Position numbers and translations under genes: made by a program
Source of the DNA: Portulaca oleracea
Taxonomy: Eukaryota > Streptophyta > Magnoliopsida > Caryophyllales > Portulacaceae
Reading direction: 5' to 3'
Assembly: GCA_029582165.1 (NCBI GenBank)
Contig: CM055875.1
Coordinates: 4,827,001 to 4,891,000, forward strand
DNA length: 64,000 nt
Part shown: in pieces, positions 1 through 11,946 of the stretch
How positions within the stretch are numbered: position 1 is the first letter of the stretch
How the letters are laid out: every line of letters starts with the position of its first letter
Notes under the pieces: generated by a model
Told to the model about the DNA's origin: nothing
Database searches by the model: none
What the model saw: the letters and a program-made list of their open reading frames with translations, nothing else

Positions 1-850
1 GAGGGCTTTCAGAGCCCACCAAGCTCTATGTTGAAGCTCTACAGGTAAGTGGCAAGGCTTCCCAAAAACAACTCTATATGGTGACATCCCAATTGGAGTT
101 TTATAGGTTCCTCAGTAGGCCCACAAGGCATCAATCAACTTAACAGACCAGTCCTTCCTATTCCTAGACACAATTTTCTCTAAGATCTGTTTGATTTGCC
201 TATTGGAGACTTCCGCTTGATCATTAGACTGTGGATGGTAAGCGGTGGTGAGCCTATGCACAATTGAGTACCTCTTCAATAAGGCTTCAAAGGATCTATT
301 ATTGAAATGGGTTCCTTGATCACTAATAATGGCTCTAGGCATTCCAAATCTATAAAAGATGTATTCCCTAAGGAATTTGGTGACTACCTGAGCATCATTG
401 TTCTTAGTAGGGATGACCTCTACCCACTTAGACGCATAATCAACAACTAGGAGAATATACTCATTCCCAAAAGAGTTAGGATATGGTTCCATAAAATCAA
501 TACCCCACACATCAAAAACATCAACAAAGATCTCAGATTGTAAGGGCATCATATCTCTCCTAGTTATCTTTCCCAAACTTTGGCACCTAGGGCACCGTTG
601 GGCATAGTCATGGGCATCTCTAAAAATGGTTGGCCAGTAAAACCCACTCTACAAGACCTTATAAGCAGTTTTCTTTCCACTATAATGCCCCTCACAAGGT
701 TGGTCATGACAAAAAGAGAGGACATCCATAATGGATTCATCAGGCACACATCTCCTAAGAATCTGGTTGGGACAGTATTTAAACAAGTAAGGGTCATCCC
801 ACACAAAATTCTTCACAATGTGAAGAAACCTATCCCTATCGTGCTTATTC
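1..850 (-). pseudogene. Athila-like integrase (partial, broken)
   Basis: An open stretch at 112-576 encodes the integrase core. It shows the first catalytic Asp in GIDFMEPYPNSFGNEY, the second in ISDQGTHF and the Glu in QAEVSNRQIKQ, the DDE triad of retroviral-type integrases that join cDNA to chromosomal DNA. Upstream (about 580-850, out of frame with the core) an HHCC zinc-binding region is readable around GHYSGKKTAYK and RCPRC. A stop or frame change separates the two parts. The C-terminal domain lies beyond the window start. Confidence 0.8.
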
Positions 851-1653
851 TAATCACTAGGCATCTTTCCAGTCACTTTGAAATTCACAATATCAGCAAA
901 CCAAGGTTCCATTCCCACACTAAAGAGTTGCTCATCAGGAAACTGAGCGAATATAGGGGTGATGTCTACAGTATTAGGCACAATCCTAGACAGGTGGTCA
1001 GCTACATGATTCTTAGCTCCTTTCCTGTGTCTAATCTCACAATCAAACTCTTGTAACAACAAGACCCACCTCACTAGCCTAGGTTTGGAATCTTTCTTCT
1101 CCATCAGATACCTAATAGCTGAATGATCAATGTAAACTATGACTCTAGCACCAAGCAAGTAAGATCAGAACTTCTCAAAGGCATACACAACAGCTAGAAT
1201 TTTTTTCTCAGTCACAGTATAATTCAGTTGGGCATCATTCAAGGTGTGACTAGCATAATGAATGACAATGGGTTTCTTATCAATTCTCTGTCCTAGCATA
1301 ACAACAATAGCATAATCAGATGCATCACACAAGATCTCAAAAGGCTCTCCCCAAGTGGGAGGCTTGAGAATAGGAGGAGAAATGATTGCATCCTTAAGTT
1401 GATTAAAGGCCTTCATACAATTATCAGAAAAATGGAATGGTACCTCCTTAGCTAACAGAGAAGACAAAGGCTTAGCAATCTTACTAAAGTCTTTTATAAA
1501 TCTCCGGTAAAAACCGGCATGTCCTAGAAACGATCGAACTTCCTTCACAGAAGTGGGAGGAGACAAATTTTTAACTAAGTCAATCTTGGCCTTATCTACC
1601 TCTATCCCGCCCTTAGAAATCACATGACCTAGGACAATCCCCTTTTTCACCAT
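850..1653 (-). pseudogene. Athila-like RNase H / RT connection (broken)
   Basis: The segment 1165-1653 reads as the RT thumb/connection and the start of RNase H (FLGHAGFYRRFIKDFSKIA; EILCDASDYAIVVMLGQ). The rest of RNase H continues at 850-1158 ([26 protein letters not shown]). The two are joined in frame except for one TGA near 1164, where a single change from an Arg codon would restore reading. RNase H degrades the RNA template during reverse transcription. The pseudogene status rests on this stop together with those in the neighbouring RT. Confidence 0.8.
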
Positions 1654-2628
1654 AAAATGACATTTTTCCCAATTAAGGGTCAGACTATTTTCCTGACATC
1701 AACTCAGCACGTGACTCATGTTAGCTAAGAAAACATCAAAGAAGTACCAAACACAGAAAAATCATCCATGAAAATTTCCACACAATCCTCCACTAAGTCA
1801 GAAAATATAGAAATCATTCATCTCTGGAAGGTCGTAGGGGCATTACACAAACCAAAAGGCATCCTTCGAAAAGCAAAGGTGCCAAAAGGACAAGTGAAGG
1901 TGGTCTTTTCCTGGTCACAAGGGGCTATGGAGACTTGGGTATAACCAGAATAACCATCAAGAAAACAGTAATACTCATGCCCAGCTAATTTCTCAAGCAT
2001 CTGATCCATGAAAGGGAGGGGAAAATGGTCCTTCCTAGTCGCTTTGTTCATTTTTCTATAGTCTATGCAAACTCTCCAACCAAAAGGGACACGGGTAGGA
2101 ACTAAGAACTAACTCTCCCTGTTCATTCTCTACAACAGTCAATCCAGCTTTCTTAGGGACCACATGAATGGGACTCACCCACTTGCTATCAGAGATGGGA
2201 TAAATGACATCATGGTCTAACCACTTAAGGATCTCTTTCTTAACTACCTCCTTCATCTGTGGGTTAAGCCTCCTAAGGGGGTCTCTATGAGCAGCATTTT
2301 CATCTTCTAGGAAGATTCGATGCTGAACTATGGAAGGGTTAATTCCCTTAATGTCACCCAAAGTCCACCCCAAGGCTCCCTTGTTCTTCCTAAGAACCTC
2401 AATCAATTGGTTTACTTGGTCCTTACCTAAGTCAGAGGCAATGATCACTGGGTAGGTCTCATTAGGGCCAAGAAAAGCATATTTCAACTCAGAAGGAAGG
2501 GGTTTCATCTCAAGAGTGGTGGATGAAGGTGGTTCAAGCTCTACTATCATAGGTGTGGTTTGAGATGCAAATAAAGATTCAAATAGCATATGTTCGGTTG
2601 TGTATTTTTTTTGGTTTTTGTGAGGCAA
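1654..2628 (-). pseudogene. Athila-like reverse transcriptase (frameshifted)
   Basis: The amino-terminal part (2056-2628) contains ELKYAFLGPNETYPVII and KWVSPIHVVPKKAGLTVV, typical of the spacer and RT fingers in this lineage. Near 2100 the frame shifts: the conserved VPFGWRVCIDYRKMNKA is readable only in another frame, which then continues through 1818-2051. A TGA at about 1816 interrupts the palm. The catalytic motif is still present beyond it as EIFMDDFSVFG (about 1750-1780). Catalysis by the FMDD Asp pair is family knowledge; the inactivating breaks are seen directly. Confidence 0.8.
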
Positions 2629-3057
2629 GGATTGTCAAATCCATGGGGATGGGTGTTTAGGCTTGACAAGGGAATCGGTTTGCGTTGGGGTTTTTCAGAT
2701 GCGAAAAGCGGTAAATTATGTAAATAAAGCTATTAAACTAATCTAGACATGGATTCAAAGAAAGCAATAAAAGCATGAAATCAAATAAAGCAATGAAAAG
2801 CAATGAATGAAAGACTAGAATGAACAATGAAAATGGGAGCAAGAAATTATACCTTCGATGACCAAAAATCTTCACTAATTCTTCAAGCTTTTCTTGGATT
2901 TTCCCCCGAACAAACAAGAAAATGTGAATTGGATTACCAAGGATCCCCAAATCCTCACTAGGAAGTAGAATTTGTGACCCTTGATCCTCATCCTCACTAA
3001 AAGTGGATTGGTTGTGATTAGCACTAGAAACTTGAATCAAATCAACAATGGCAATTG

Positions 3058-3109
<52 letters not shown>

Positions 3110-4000
3110 TTTGTAAAACTTCAATGGAAATTGCTTGGAAAGAAAGTTGAACACAAAGATCGCAAGAAATTAGAGAAAGCTTAAAGAACATTAAATGTTT
3201 GAGGAAAGAGTAAAGAAAGCAATTAAACCTAATTCTACTCTAATCCTAATCCTAACTAATTCCTAAGGTTCCTAACAAAGCTGAAAATATGTTGGTATTT
3301 ATAGAAGGAAGAAAATACAACACAAAACCCTAAAATTAACTCAGCAAAACGCGCACAACTTTTTCGCAGATTCGGCAGGTCGCGGGCGTTATGCCCTGGG
3401 TCGCGGGCGCGACCCCTCCTTGGCCATTCCTTCCGTTACTTGTTTAGCAGTGGTCGCGGGCGCGAGCCGACTTTTTGCGGGCGTTACACGCCGCCTGTCA
3501 TGGGTGCGACATGTCTTGTAACGGGCGCGACTGTCATCTGTCTGCATGCCTCTTCTTCTCTCAGCAGCTTGTTGCGGGCGCGACGTTCACCATAGCGGGC
3601 GCGACCTCTGTCTGTCCGCAAGCCTTGGCCGATGTCTTGACACCCCAGAATAGTTTCACGGGCGCGACCCGTCCTGCCACGGGTGCGACGCCCGGCTGTC
3701 TCCCTTTCCTTGTTTTGCGCCAAAACTTGACAATGGTTTCCCGGGTTGGTCTCGCCTCGATTCTTGGCTCGAGTTAACTCGGGTTGACTTGGGTTGACTT
3801 GAGTTTACTTGGGTTGACTCGGGTCGTCTCGAGAAATCGCTCGGGATTTCCTAAAATGCCTCAATTAAGCTCAATTTCCTTGTAACTCTTTATTTTCCTA
3901 CAAAACACGAAATCATCATATCTAATATATAATTATGGGGCTAAAATAAGCAAATATACCCTATAAAAGATAAGAATTCGTCTCGGAACGAGACCGAACA
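2591..4000 (-). repeat. Diverged LTR lying between protease and RT of the Athila-like element
   Basis: The segment starts TGTTCGGTTGTG and ends GAGACCGAACA, giving 8-bp inverted termini (TGTTCGGT/ACCGAACA). It matches the LTR at 6697-7960 at both ends and through much of its length, but is longer (1410 versus 1264 bp). It sits between the end of the protease region and the start of RT, both of which read into it. The 5-bp flanks (GCATA on the left, ACAGA on the right) do not match, so a simple solo-LTR insertion is not proven. Confidence 0.8.
3060..3105. repeat. (AG)n microsatellite
   Basis: An uninterrupted run of AG dinucleotides inside the inner LTR. It creates an artefactual Ser-Leu repeat reading frame on the minus strand. 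Confidence 0.95.
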
Positions 4001-5102
4001 ACAGATCACCATCAAACACATCAGAATCACACAAAGAATTCACACTATCGGGATCAATTCCTAATGCAGTCAACTCATTAGCACAGGACACATCAACAAA
4101 GTCAAGATTCTCACTATCATCAACAAAATCACTTACCCAATTAAGCGTACTCTGCTCATGCTCTTCAAAACCTAAGGGTGGCTTTTGCAGATTAAAAATG
4201 TTCAACTCCATAATAAAATACCCAAAGGTCAATTTCATTCTACCATCTTTACAGTTAATCCAAGCATTAGAAGTAGCAAGAAAAGGACGGCCTGGATTAA
4301 CGGGGATCTCATCTCTAGTACTCTGAACTCTTGCAGTTTCTAGTACTACAAAGTCAACAGGAAACACAAACTCCCCAACCTTAATCAAGACATTCTCCAC
4401 TACTCCCTTAGTTACCCTAGTAGACCTGTCGGCCAATTGCAAAACCATCCTAGTAGGCTTTAGTTCACCTAATCCAATCATTTCATACATATGCAAAGGC
4501 AACAAATTCACACTAGCTCCTAGGTTAAGCAATGCCTTTTCTATCAAACTATCACCTATGGTAATAGAAATAGTAGGGCATCCAGGGTCTTTGTACTTAA
4601 TAGGCATTTGGTTCGACAAAATGGAACTCACATTCTAGGCTAAGAAAGCCTTATTAGGCACTTGGGTGACCCTCTTGGTCGTACAAAGCTCCTTAAGGAA
4701 GCAGGCATATGGAGGAATCTGCTGAATGACATCTAACAAAGAAATGTTCACCTTAACCTGAGAAAAGGTCTCCCTAATTTTGTCTAAAAACTTTTGGTCC
4801 TTATTCCCCTTAAACATCTGAGCATAAGGTGGAGGTGGTTTATAAGCCCCTGGAGGTGGTGGACTAGTCAAAGGGTTGGCTTTAGACAAGGTTTTGGTGT
4901 TAGGAGGCTTAACTATGGAAGTTGGCCTCGCTTCATCAGGTTCATCCTCAACAGAAACAAGTTCATCAACAGGTTCATCAATCATAGTCTTTTTACTCAC
5001 ATCAGAAGATTTCATTTGCACCCTATTATCTACCTCTTTTCCAGAACGAAGAGTAATGACAACATTCAAACCTCTAACCTGGGTAGGGTCACTAGATGTC
5101 AA
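4001..5102 (-). pseudogene. Athila-like gag C-terminus and aspartic protease (active site lost)
   Basis: The segment 4635-5102 is a proline-rich linker (TSPPPPGAYKPPPPYAQMFKG) followed by a typical pre-protease stretch (VKVNISLLDVIQQIP). A stop at about 4634 separates it from the protease domain (4001-4631), which has the family pattern NLGASVNLLPLHMYE and GRPFLATSNAWI. The catalytic triad in this lineage is normally D-L/S-G-A; here the Asp is Asn, so proteolysis should be lost even without the stops. At its 3' end the frame runs into the inner LTR at 4000. The Asp-to-Asn change is seen directly; the family comparison is from knowledge. Confidence 0.75.
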
Positions 5103-5384
5103 GCCTTAAGCTTGCGCATTGGGGTTTGCCTTAGGTTGTCCAAGAAAGGTTCATCTATCCCTATTGTCTAACATCATCTGAGAAAAATGTTCACTCATTT
5201 GTTTCATCAGTTTGTCCATGTCATTTTTCACAGTTTCTTTAACGTCTCTCTAACCATTTTTCAACTCCTTAATCTCTCTTTCATGCCTATCCTCATTGGT
5301 GTACCCTGGTGGAGGTCGGGTTTGGCCGATCTGGGATTGGACAGGTGGTCCTCTAAGAGCTTGATAAGCTCCCTGTGGTGGTTG

Positions 5385-6521
5385 TCAAGACTGAGAAGGG
5401 TAGTTTCCTTGTAAACCCCCTCCTTGGTTAGGTGGTGGTCTCAACACATTCTGATTCTCAGGGCCATAAGAGAGTAAGGGGTTCTTGCGAATCCCTTGGT
5501 GTTGGTATGGTTGGTACTGGTCAGGTCTGTAATTATGATGCATAACACACATTCTCAGTACTAGGAGCCATTTGTTGAATATAGAGAGGACAAGTAGAAT
5601 AAATATGATCAACACCTTGACACAATGCACATGATACATGAGATTGGGGGTTAGGGGTAACAGGATTGTCCCAAGAGTTAACCTGAGCACAGGTTTGGGG
5701 TTTTGAGGAAGCTAATTGTTGTTGGGCTAATGCCTTGACCATGTTTTCAAGGGAAGCAAACCTATCCTGACAACTTGTACTTTCACTCACAGCATGCACA
5801 CCCCCTTAGTATTCGACAATTGGGCTCCTAAAGACTCATCTCTAGTTGTTCCCCATTGCATAGCCCTTTTAGACATACTCTCTAAGAAATCCCAAGTCTC
5901 TTTAGCAATTTTATCCATGAAACCCTCCTGACACATTGACTCTAGTGTAACCCTAGTGTTTTGGTCGCCACCCTCATACACAATCTGACACAATCGCACC
6001 ACATCAAAACCATGGTGAGGAAATTGGGACAATTGGTTTTTAAAACGTTCAAAAGCTTTCTAATAAGGTTCCCCTACGTCCTGTCTAAATTTCAAAATCT
6101 AGTTTCTAAGTTGGACAACTAAGGAGTTTGGAAAATACGTTTTCATGAAAACCTTTAGAAAACTATCCCATGAGTCAATGGATTGGGGTTTGATGTTATA
6201 CATCCACTGCTTAGCGGCGTCCCTCAAGGCAAAAGGCAGGTATTTTAGAAGCACATAATCCAATGGAACTCCCGGTGGAGTTACCATATTAAGGTATTCT
6301 TTATACCCTGCGGTCCATAAGAGTGCTAACCCAGTACCCGTGAAAAGTGGTAGGTTTTGGGTATGGTATTGCCTAAGGTCAAAAGTTACACCTGGAGGCA
6401 AGGTCGGTAGTACAAAACATGAGGGCGGTGGGTCGTACGATGGGTATAATTGGTCATTCAGAGTCAACCTAGGTGCTTCCTCAATCATATTTGGTGATTC
6501 TACATCCTCTTTCCTAACCAA
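5385..6521 (-). pseudogene. Athila-like gag (capsid and zinc knuckle, broken)
   Basis: The frame from 6521 to 6099 encodes the gag core (LKYLPFALRDAAKQWMYN; FMKTYFPNSLVVQLRN). It continues after stops at 6032-5787 (FPHHGFDVVRLCQIVYEGG) and 5799-5533. The last part has a perfect CCHC zinc knuckle (C-x2-C-x4-H-x4-C in CALCQGVDHIYSTC), which binds element RNA in the particle. A Gln/Pro/Asn-rich tail lies at 5385-5690 in another frame. At least three frame breaks show the copy is inactive. Confidence 0.8.
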
Positions 6522-6677
6522 ACTCTTGCTAGTAGGACTACGAACCCAAACCTCAGATTGTTTTTGTGATTTTTCAGTTTTCTCAATTTTTAGTTGTTTT
6601 CGGATTTTAAGACTATTCTACGAAAGCAATAAACTATTCACACACAAACCAATAACCTAGTCTACCAAATAACGCCA

Positions 6678-6695
6678 TCCCCGGCAACGACGCCA
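6678..6695 (-). promoter_or_regulatory. Primer binding site, tRNA-Asp type
   Basis: On the minus strand it reads TGGCGTCGTTGCCGGGGA, one mismatch from the TGGCGCCGTTGCCGGGGA expected for Athila elements. It lies one base inside the LTR end and so fixes both element orientation and LTR boundary. Confidence 0.85.
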
Positions 6696-6696
6696 T

Positions 6697-7960
6697 TGTT
6701 CGGTTGTGGTAATTTTGGATTTTCAAGTAAGGTTGTCGATCTTCAGGGATGGGTGTTAGGTTATCAAGAAATTGGTCTGGTTAAGGTTTTCAAATCTAGA
6801 AAACAATAAATAATTAAAAAGCAATTTAAATTATCTAAGCAAGTAATTGAAATCAACCAACACTAACGAAAGCATGAATTACCACATGAACTAGTCCTAA
6901 ACCAACAAGGAAGAAAACTATAACCAAGAAAGCAATTAAAAGCAATGAATTAAAAAATAGATTGAATGATGAAATTGAGAACAAGAAATTATACTTTCGC
7001 ATGCTCAAAATCTTCACTCTAATCCCGAATCTCTATCCTTCATCTCTAATCTTCATCTTGAACCTTCTCTTGAAACTTCTCCCGAACTAACAAGAAGTTG
7101 TGATTTGGATTACTAAGAATCCCAAAACCTCACTTTGAAGGAGAATTTGTGAACCCTTAATCCTCATCTTCACTAAATTGGTTGGACGTTTTTTGACTAA
7201 ACTAATGAAATTTCAATGACAAACAACAATGAAAACTAGAGAGAACAAAGAACTTGAGAAATTTCTTGAATTAAAATTGATTGAAAGAGAGTTGAATACA
7301 ATTGAAAGAGAATTAGAGAAAAAACTATAACTTAATTAGAGCTTAATGATAAAAACTAAGTACCTAAGACTAATCCTAATTTAAGAGAATGATTTCTAAC
7401 TCATAATAATGTTGAATTTACTTAAGTATATATAGATGGAATAAACAAGGCCCAAACCCTACAATTAAGCCAAGCCGTCGCGTGTTAATTTTCCGCATAC
7501 TGCTAATAGGTCGCGGGCACGACACCAATGGTCGCGGGTGCGACCTTGCCCTTGCACTTTTCATCCGTGTTTGCTCAACATCCGTCGCGGACGCTACACA
7601 AACGGTCGCGGGCGCGACTTCGCTTTGGTCCATCCGTAGTGGGCGTGACGCCACATGTGACGGGCGCGACGATTGTTCTGAATTTTGCTTGTTTTCAGCT
7701 AACTTGTTGTCGCGGGTGTTACCACTCTGGTCGCGGGTGCGACCTCATTCTACCCGTCCATGCTTGAGCTCTTTTGATGTCGTAGCGGCCGCTACACTGC
7801 TGGTGTTGAGCTGTTTTAGGCTTTTTGGCTAGGTTTTCCTTCTAAAACTTTATTATCCTACAAAAACTCAAAATAATAATAACTAACATATAATCAACGG
7901 GCTAAAATAAGTAAAACACCTTAAAAATGATATCAATTCGGCTCGAAACGAGACCGAACT
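6697..7960 (-). repeat. 5' LTR of the Athila-like element
   Basis: The segment begins (plus strand) TGTTCGGTTGTGG and ends AACGAGACCGAAC, the same termini as the inner LTR at 2591-4000. It holds a cluster of GGTCGCGGGCGCGACC-like motifs at about 7509-7745. Reading frames inside it (7418-7832) are judged non-coding. Confidence 0.85.
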
Positions 7961-7973
7961 CTATCTTTCTGTT

Positions 7974-7974
<1 letters not shown>

Positions 7975-8016
<42 letters not shown>
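7975..8016. repeat. (TA)n microsatellite left of the LINE
   Basis: About 20 TA units directly between the Athila-like LTR end and the first LINE codons. Confidence 0.95.
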
Positions 8017-8017
<1 letters not shown>

Positions 8018-8019
<2 letters not shown>

Positions 8020-10170
8020 GAAGGTTATGATGCTATTGAAAGAGCGATGGTTAGTTTCTATGAAGAAATGCTAGGGAAATCCACGATTCAGACACTTTGA
8101 ATGCAGGGGCAAAGCTAAATGTAGACCAACAGCAGAAGCTTTGTACTCCTTTCACTACCCAGGCAATTAAGCAAGCCCTATTCTCCATCTCGAATCAAAA
8201 ATCCCCCGGACCAGATGGTTATTCAAGCGAATTTTTCAAACGCTCATGGAACCAGTTGGGAACTATTTTCTCAAACGCAATCTAGGAATTCTTCAGGTCT
8301 AGGAAACTGCTCAAGGCCCTCAATGCAACAGTTTTAGTCTTAATTCCTAAAGTTGATCAACCCTCAAGCCCAGCTGACTTCAGGCCAATTTCGTGTTGTA
8401 ACGTCATCTACAAGACAAAATCAAAGCTTATTGCTTCACGTCTAAAAGAAGTCCTTCCCACGCTAATCAGTGACAACCAAGCAGCCTTCGTCCCGGGCCG
8501 TGAGCTTCTCCACAATATCTTAATGTGGCAGGAGTTGGCGAAGGGTTTCAATAGGAAAACAACACAATCCAGATGCTTGATGAAAATTGACATCCGCAAA
8601 GCATTTGACACGGTCCAGTGGGATTTCATACAAGAAATGCTTGCTGGTTATGATTTTCCGCCTGTCTTCTTCCACTGGATAATAAATTGTGTTTCAACAT
8701 CATCTTTCACTCTCCAAGTCAATGGACAAAATTATGGCTATTTCCAAGGAGGCAGAGGCCTACGTCAAGGGGACCCCATCTCCCCCCTTCTCTTTGTTCT
8801 AACAATGGGAGTACCTATCCAGAAGTTTATCAAAAGCTGCCGACACACCAACTTTCAAGTTCTTTCCCAAGTGCAGGAAGTTCAAGCTCACTCATCTAGT
8901 GTTTGCTGACAACCTCTTGATCTTTAGTGTTGTTGACCCTCCTTCGGTCAAGCTCATTATGAAGGCTCTCGACCACTTTCACGCAACTGCGGGTCTCAAA
9001 GCCAACCCAAAAAAGTCCACCATCCTTATTAACGGCACTACAACAAGCACTAAGAATGAAATCATCCAGTTTACTGGCTTCACCGAGGGAAAATTGCCCT
9101 TCACTTATTTGGGCATGCCAATCACTGACAGTAAGCTGTCAAAGATTGACTACCTTAAGCTCATGGATAAGATGATAGCCAAGATTAACCTTTGGAGGTG
9201 TAGTAACATCTCCTACAAGGGGAGAGTAGTCCTCATAAATTCGGTACTGACAGGCCTCTATTCCTTTTGGGCACCGATCATCATCCTTCCCAGAGAGGTC
9301 ATAGACAACATAACAAAGCTCTGCAGGGACTTTCTTTGGAATGTCGTTGAAACCCGGCATAAAAGTCCCCCCATAGCCTGTACCACAGTTTGTCTTCCTA
9401 AATCCAAGGGTGGGCTCGGCATAAAAAATCTATATCATCTCAATCAAGCCCTCATTGCAAAGCAGGTTGTGGCCATTCTGGAACACAAGAAGAGCTTATG
9501 GGTCAATGAATACATGAAAGATATATCAAAGGAAAAGATTGGTGGGCGTACAACCCAAGAGGGGACTGCTGTTGGTATTTTAAAAAGCTATGTCGAATGA
9601 AAGACAAACTCAAGCAATCACCCGACACCTATCAGAACTACACTGTGGCCAAGGGCTATGACTGGCTTACAGGGCACAAAGAAAACTAGAGATGGGCCCG
9701 TGTAGTTTGGAATCGCCTCAACACTCCGAGGCATTCGATAATAGCCTGGCTGGCTTTCCACGACAGATTACAGGTTCGAGCCAAGCTCCACAAGCACCAG
9801 CCGCATATCCCCCCTATATGCACTTTCTGTTAAAATGAGGATGAAACAATTCCTCACCTTCTTTTCCATTGCAGCAAGTCAACCCGAATAAGGGTTTGGG
9901 TAAACTCTTGGATGCGTATTTCAGAGGGAAATTCTCTGGAACAATGGAGCAGGAAAGTTCAAGCTTCAAAGAAGTCCAATTTGCACAAGGAGGTCGAGAC
10001 AGCCACTATAGTGAGCTACATCTACCACATATGGGGTGCGAGGAACAAAACTCTGTTAAAAACCCAGACAGTAGAAGATGAGTCAATTTGCCAAGCAATC
10101 AAGAAAAACATAATCAATATAGTCCTTTATAGGCCTGTAAGTTTGGGGTTATCCTTTGTTTGGAATTAAT
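8018..10170 (+). mobile_element. L1-type LINE, 5'-truncated and inactive
   Basis: Reading begins immediately after the (TA)n in the linker before RT (EGYDAIERAMVSFYEEML). It passes through the RT blocks KSPGPDGYSSEFFK, ADFRPISCCNVIYK, DNQAAFVPGRELLHNI, KIDIRKAFDTVQWDF and GLRQGDPISPLLF. A frameshift near 8880 is followed by FADNLLIFS, where the second catalytic Asp (normally FADD) is Asn. The frame continues through YLGMPI and RGGLGI-like text to a zf-RVT-like region at about 9690-9835 (WLAFHDRLQVRAKLHKH, PPICTFC). The endonuclease domain is absent. Stops at 8283 and 9598 also disrupt it. No clear poly(A) tail precedes the right-hand (TA)n. Confidence 0.9.
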
Positions 10171-10183
10171 TTTCACATTTTTT

Positions 10184-10185
<2 letters not shown>

Positions 10186-10222
<37 letters not shown>
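10186..10222. repeat. (TA)n microsatellite right of the LINE
   Basis: About 18 TA units at the 3' side of the LINE, mirroring the array at 7975-8016. Confidence 0.95.
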
Positions 10223-10228
<6 letters not shown>

Positions 10229-10741
10229 GGTTTTGTGGCCCATTCGATCCTCGGTGGGTCCAGAACGAGAGAAGAAGCAATAACACAGACGCGACCAGCG
10301 GCAAAACACGACGCTTCCAGCGCCCACCACCAACGCCAATCGACTTGAGGCGCTACTCCCTCCTTCGGACGCTCCAGTCTGCAACAGAGTAGCCATGAGA
10401 TCGAAGACGCGGCCAGCGCCCTCTTAGGCGTTACCAGCGCCAAGGCTGGTCTTCATCCCTGTTGTTGGGCCGCCGTTCATGAAGTCTGATATCTAGCGGC
10501 TAGGGTTGTCTTAGGTTATTGTTTTCTAACCTAGTTTCCTTCTCTCACCATTAGTATAACTATTATACATGTATCTCCCCCATAAGTGTGGCAGATGTAG
10601 CCGATATAAGAGTCTTCAAAACTCCCCATGAGGGAGGTACGGTGTTTTTTCCACATCTTCACCGTACTCATCCCTAGGTTGCGAGAGTCTACGAGAGTTT
10701 ATATAATCCTCCTCTTGTAATATCTCCTTTTTTAATAGTTC
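10223..10741. other. Unassigned 520-bp stretch
   Basis: GC-richer than its surroundings at 10230-10500, then ordinary. No gene, LTR terminus or recognised repeat could be supported. Confidence 0.4.
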
Positions 10742-10757
10742 ATATATATATATATAT

Positions 10758-10856
<99 letters not shown>

Positions 10857-10859
10857 TAC

Positions 10860-10896
<37 letters not shown>
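10742..10896. repeat. Compound (TA)n / (CA)n / (TG)n microsatellite
   Basis: About 50 TA units with short ACATAC interruptions, then a run of GT dinucleotides ending at about 10896. Tyr-Ile reading frames across it are artefacts. Confidence 0.95.
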
Positions 10897-11249
10897 ATGG
10901 AGTTGAGAGATAAATTAGAATGTGATATAAGTATGTGGAACATATCGAGATGAAGCCCGAGTCTCACATTTCATCGACACCAAGTCTTCCCGCACCCTTT
11001 CCATGCAAAACAAGCAAAACGACTTCAAGGTCGGGGTGGGATCCATTTCAAGGTGGACCCGGGACCCTAGAGTCATGAGCTAATCGGCATCGGGTGTGGC
11101 ATCCACTTCAAATGGGACCCCAGACCATGGGAGTGGAGCTACGAGTCCACATCAGGACCTACTTTGGGCCTTTAAAAGGGTTCGGAGTCCTTCGGCGAGA
11201 GTAAGCGGAAAAGGGTCAACGTGGGTTGTCGGAATGGACGCGCCTTCAC

Positions 11250-11944
11250 TCTTTGAGTCATAACTCCTTCAATATAACTTAGATGGGTCTCAAATTTTGG
11301 GAGCTTAAAGTACACACTGAGAGCTTTCCATCGATATCTTACAGGCCTAAATTAGAGTTCGGATGAGGAAGTTATGCGCATTTGAAGTCGACAGGGAAAA
11401 ACTGCCCAGAACACCATCGCGCCCGCGACGAGTTTGTCACGCCCGTGACAGGAGCATGTCGCGCCCGTGACACGCCTCGGTAAGTGAAATGTTGTGGCGG
11501 ACAGAGGGTCGTCGCGCCCGTGACCTTCCGTGTCGCGTCCGCGACCCTTGCCTGCGACGCGCGTGCTGTTTCGTTTATTTTGCTGAGTTTTTAACCTATT
11601 TTTTGTTTAGTATAAATACCTTGTTTTCCCCTTTCCCAAGATAGCTTATGTTATTGAATGATTTGCTAATGCAATGTTAGGTTTTTCCCCTAGTTTCTCT
11701 CTTTAACATCTTGTTCTTACTTTATCCATTTGTTAATGGTTGTGTTAGCAAGTCATTCCTTTAGTGATTATTAGTGGATTACCTATGATAATCATTGTGG
11801 GATGTGAGGCCTAGAGTTGTGGACTCTCCTTGCTCAAGGTCATATCCTTCCTTTGGGTGTTCAAGCCCTTGTTTGTGTTGATCATCGCTCCCATTCACAC
11901 ACTCAAGCTAATCAGTCTCCCTCCACGCGATCGGTAACGCTCCA
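11250..11944 (+). repeat. LTR of a gutted gypsy element (left copy, start unresolved)
   Basis: Matches 15555-16370 over its length, including TCATAACTCCTTCAATA, a GTCGCGCCCGCGAC-type cluster, a TATAAATA box (11611-11618) and the final CGCTCCA. The end is fixed by the PBS three bases later. The LTR may start further left (10900-11250), but that part has no visible match in the right copy. Confidence 0.75.
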
Positions 11945-11946
11945 TT

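Larger units (their letters stand above)
1..7960 (-). mobile_element. Athila-like Ty3/gypsy retrotransposon, 3' end outside window
   Basis: On the minus strand the order is LTR (7960-6697), primer binding site, gag, protease, an extra LTR, reverse transcriptase, RNase H and integrase, running off the left edge. The Athila assignment rests on the PBS resembling the 3' end of plant tRNA-Asp, LTRs above 1.2 kb, and gag and pol wording typical of the lineage; no phylogeny was run. Every coding part carries stops or frameshifts, so this copy is dead. The 3' LTR and target duplication are not visible. Confidence 0.85.

Noticed and set aside
2738..3154. Membrane-like Ser-Leu repeat protein on the minus strand
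   Set aside because: It is a translation of an (AG)n run within an LTR.
10616..10967. Long Tyr-Ile and Thr-His reading frames
   Set aside because: They are translations of (TA)n and (CA)n microsatellites.
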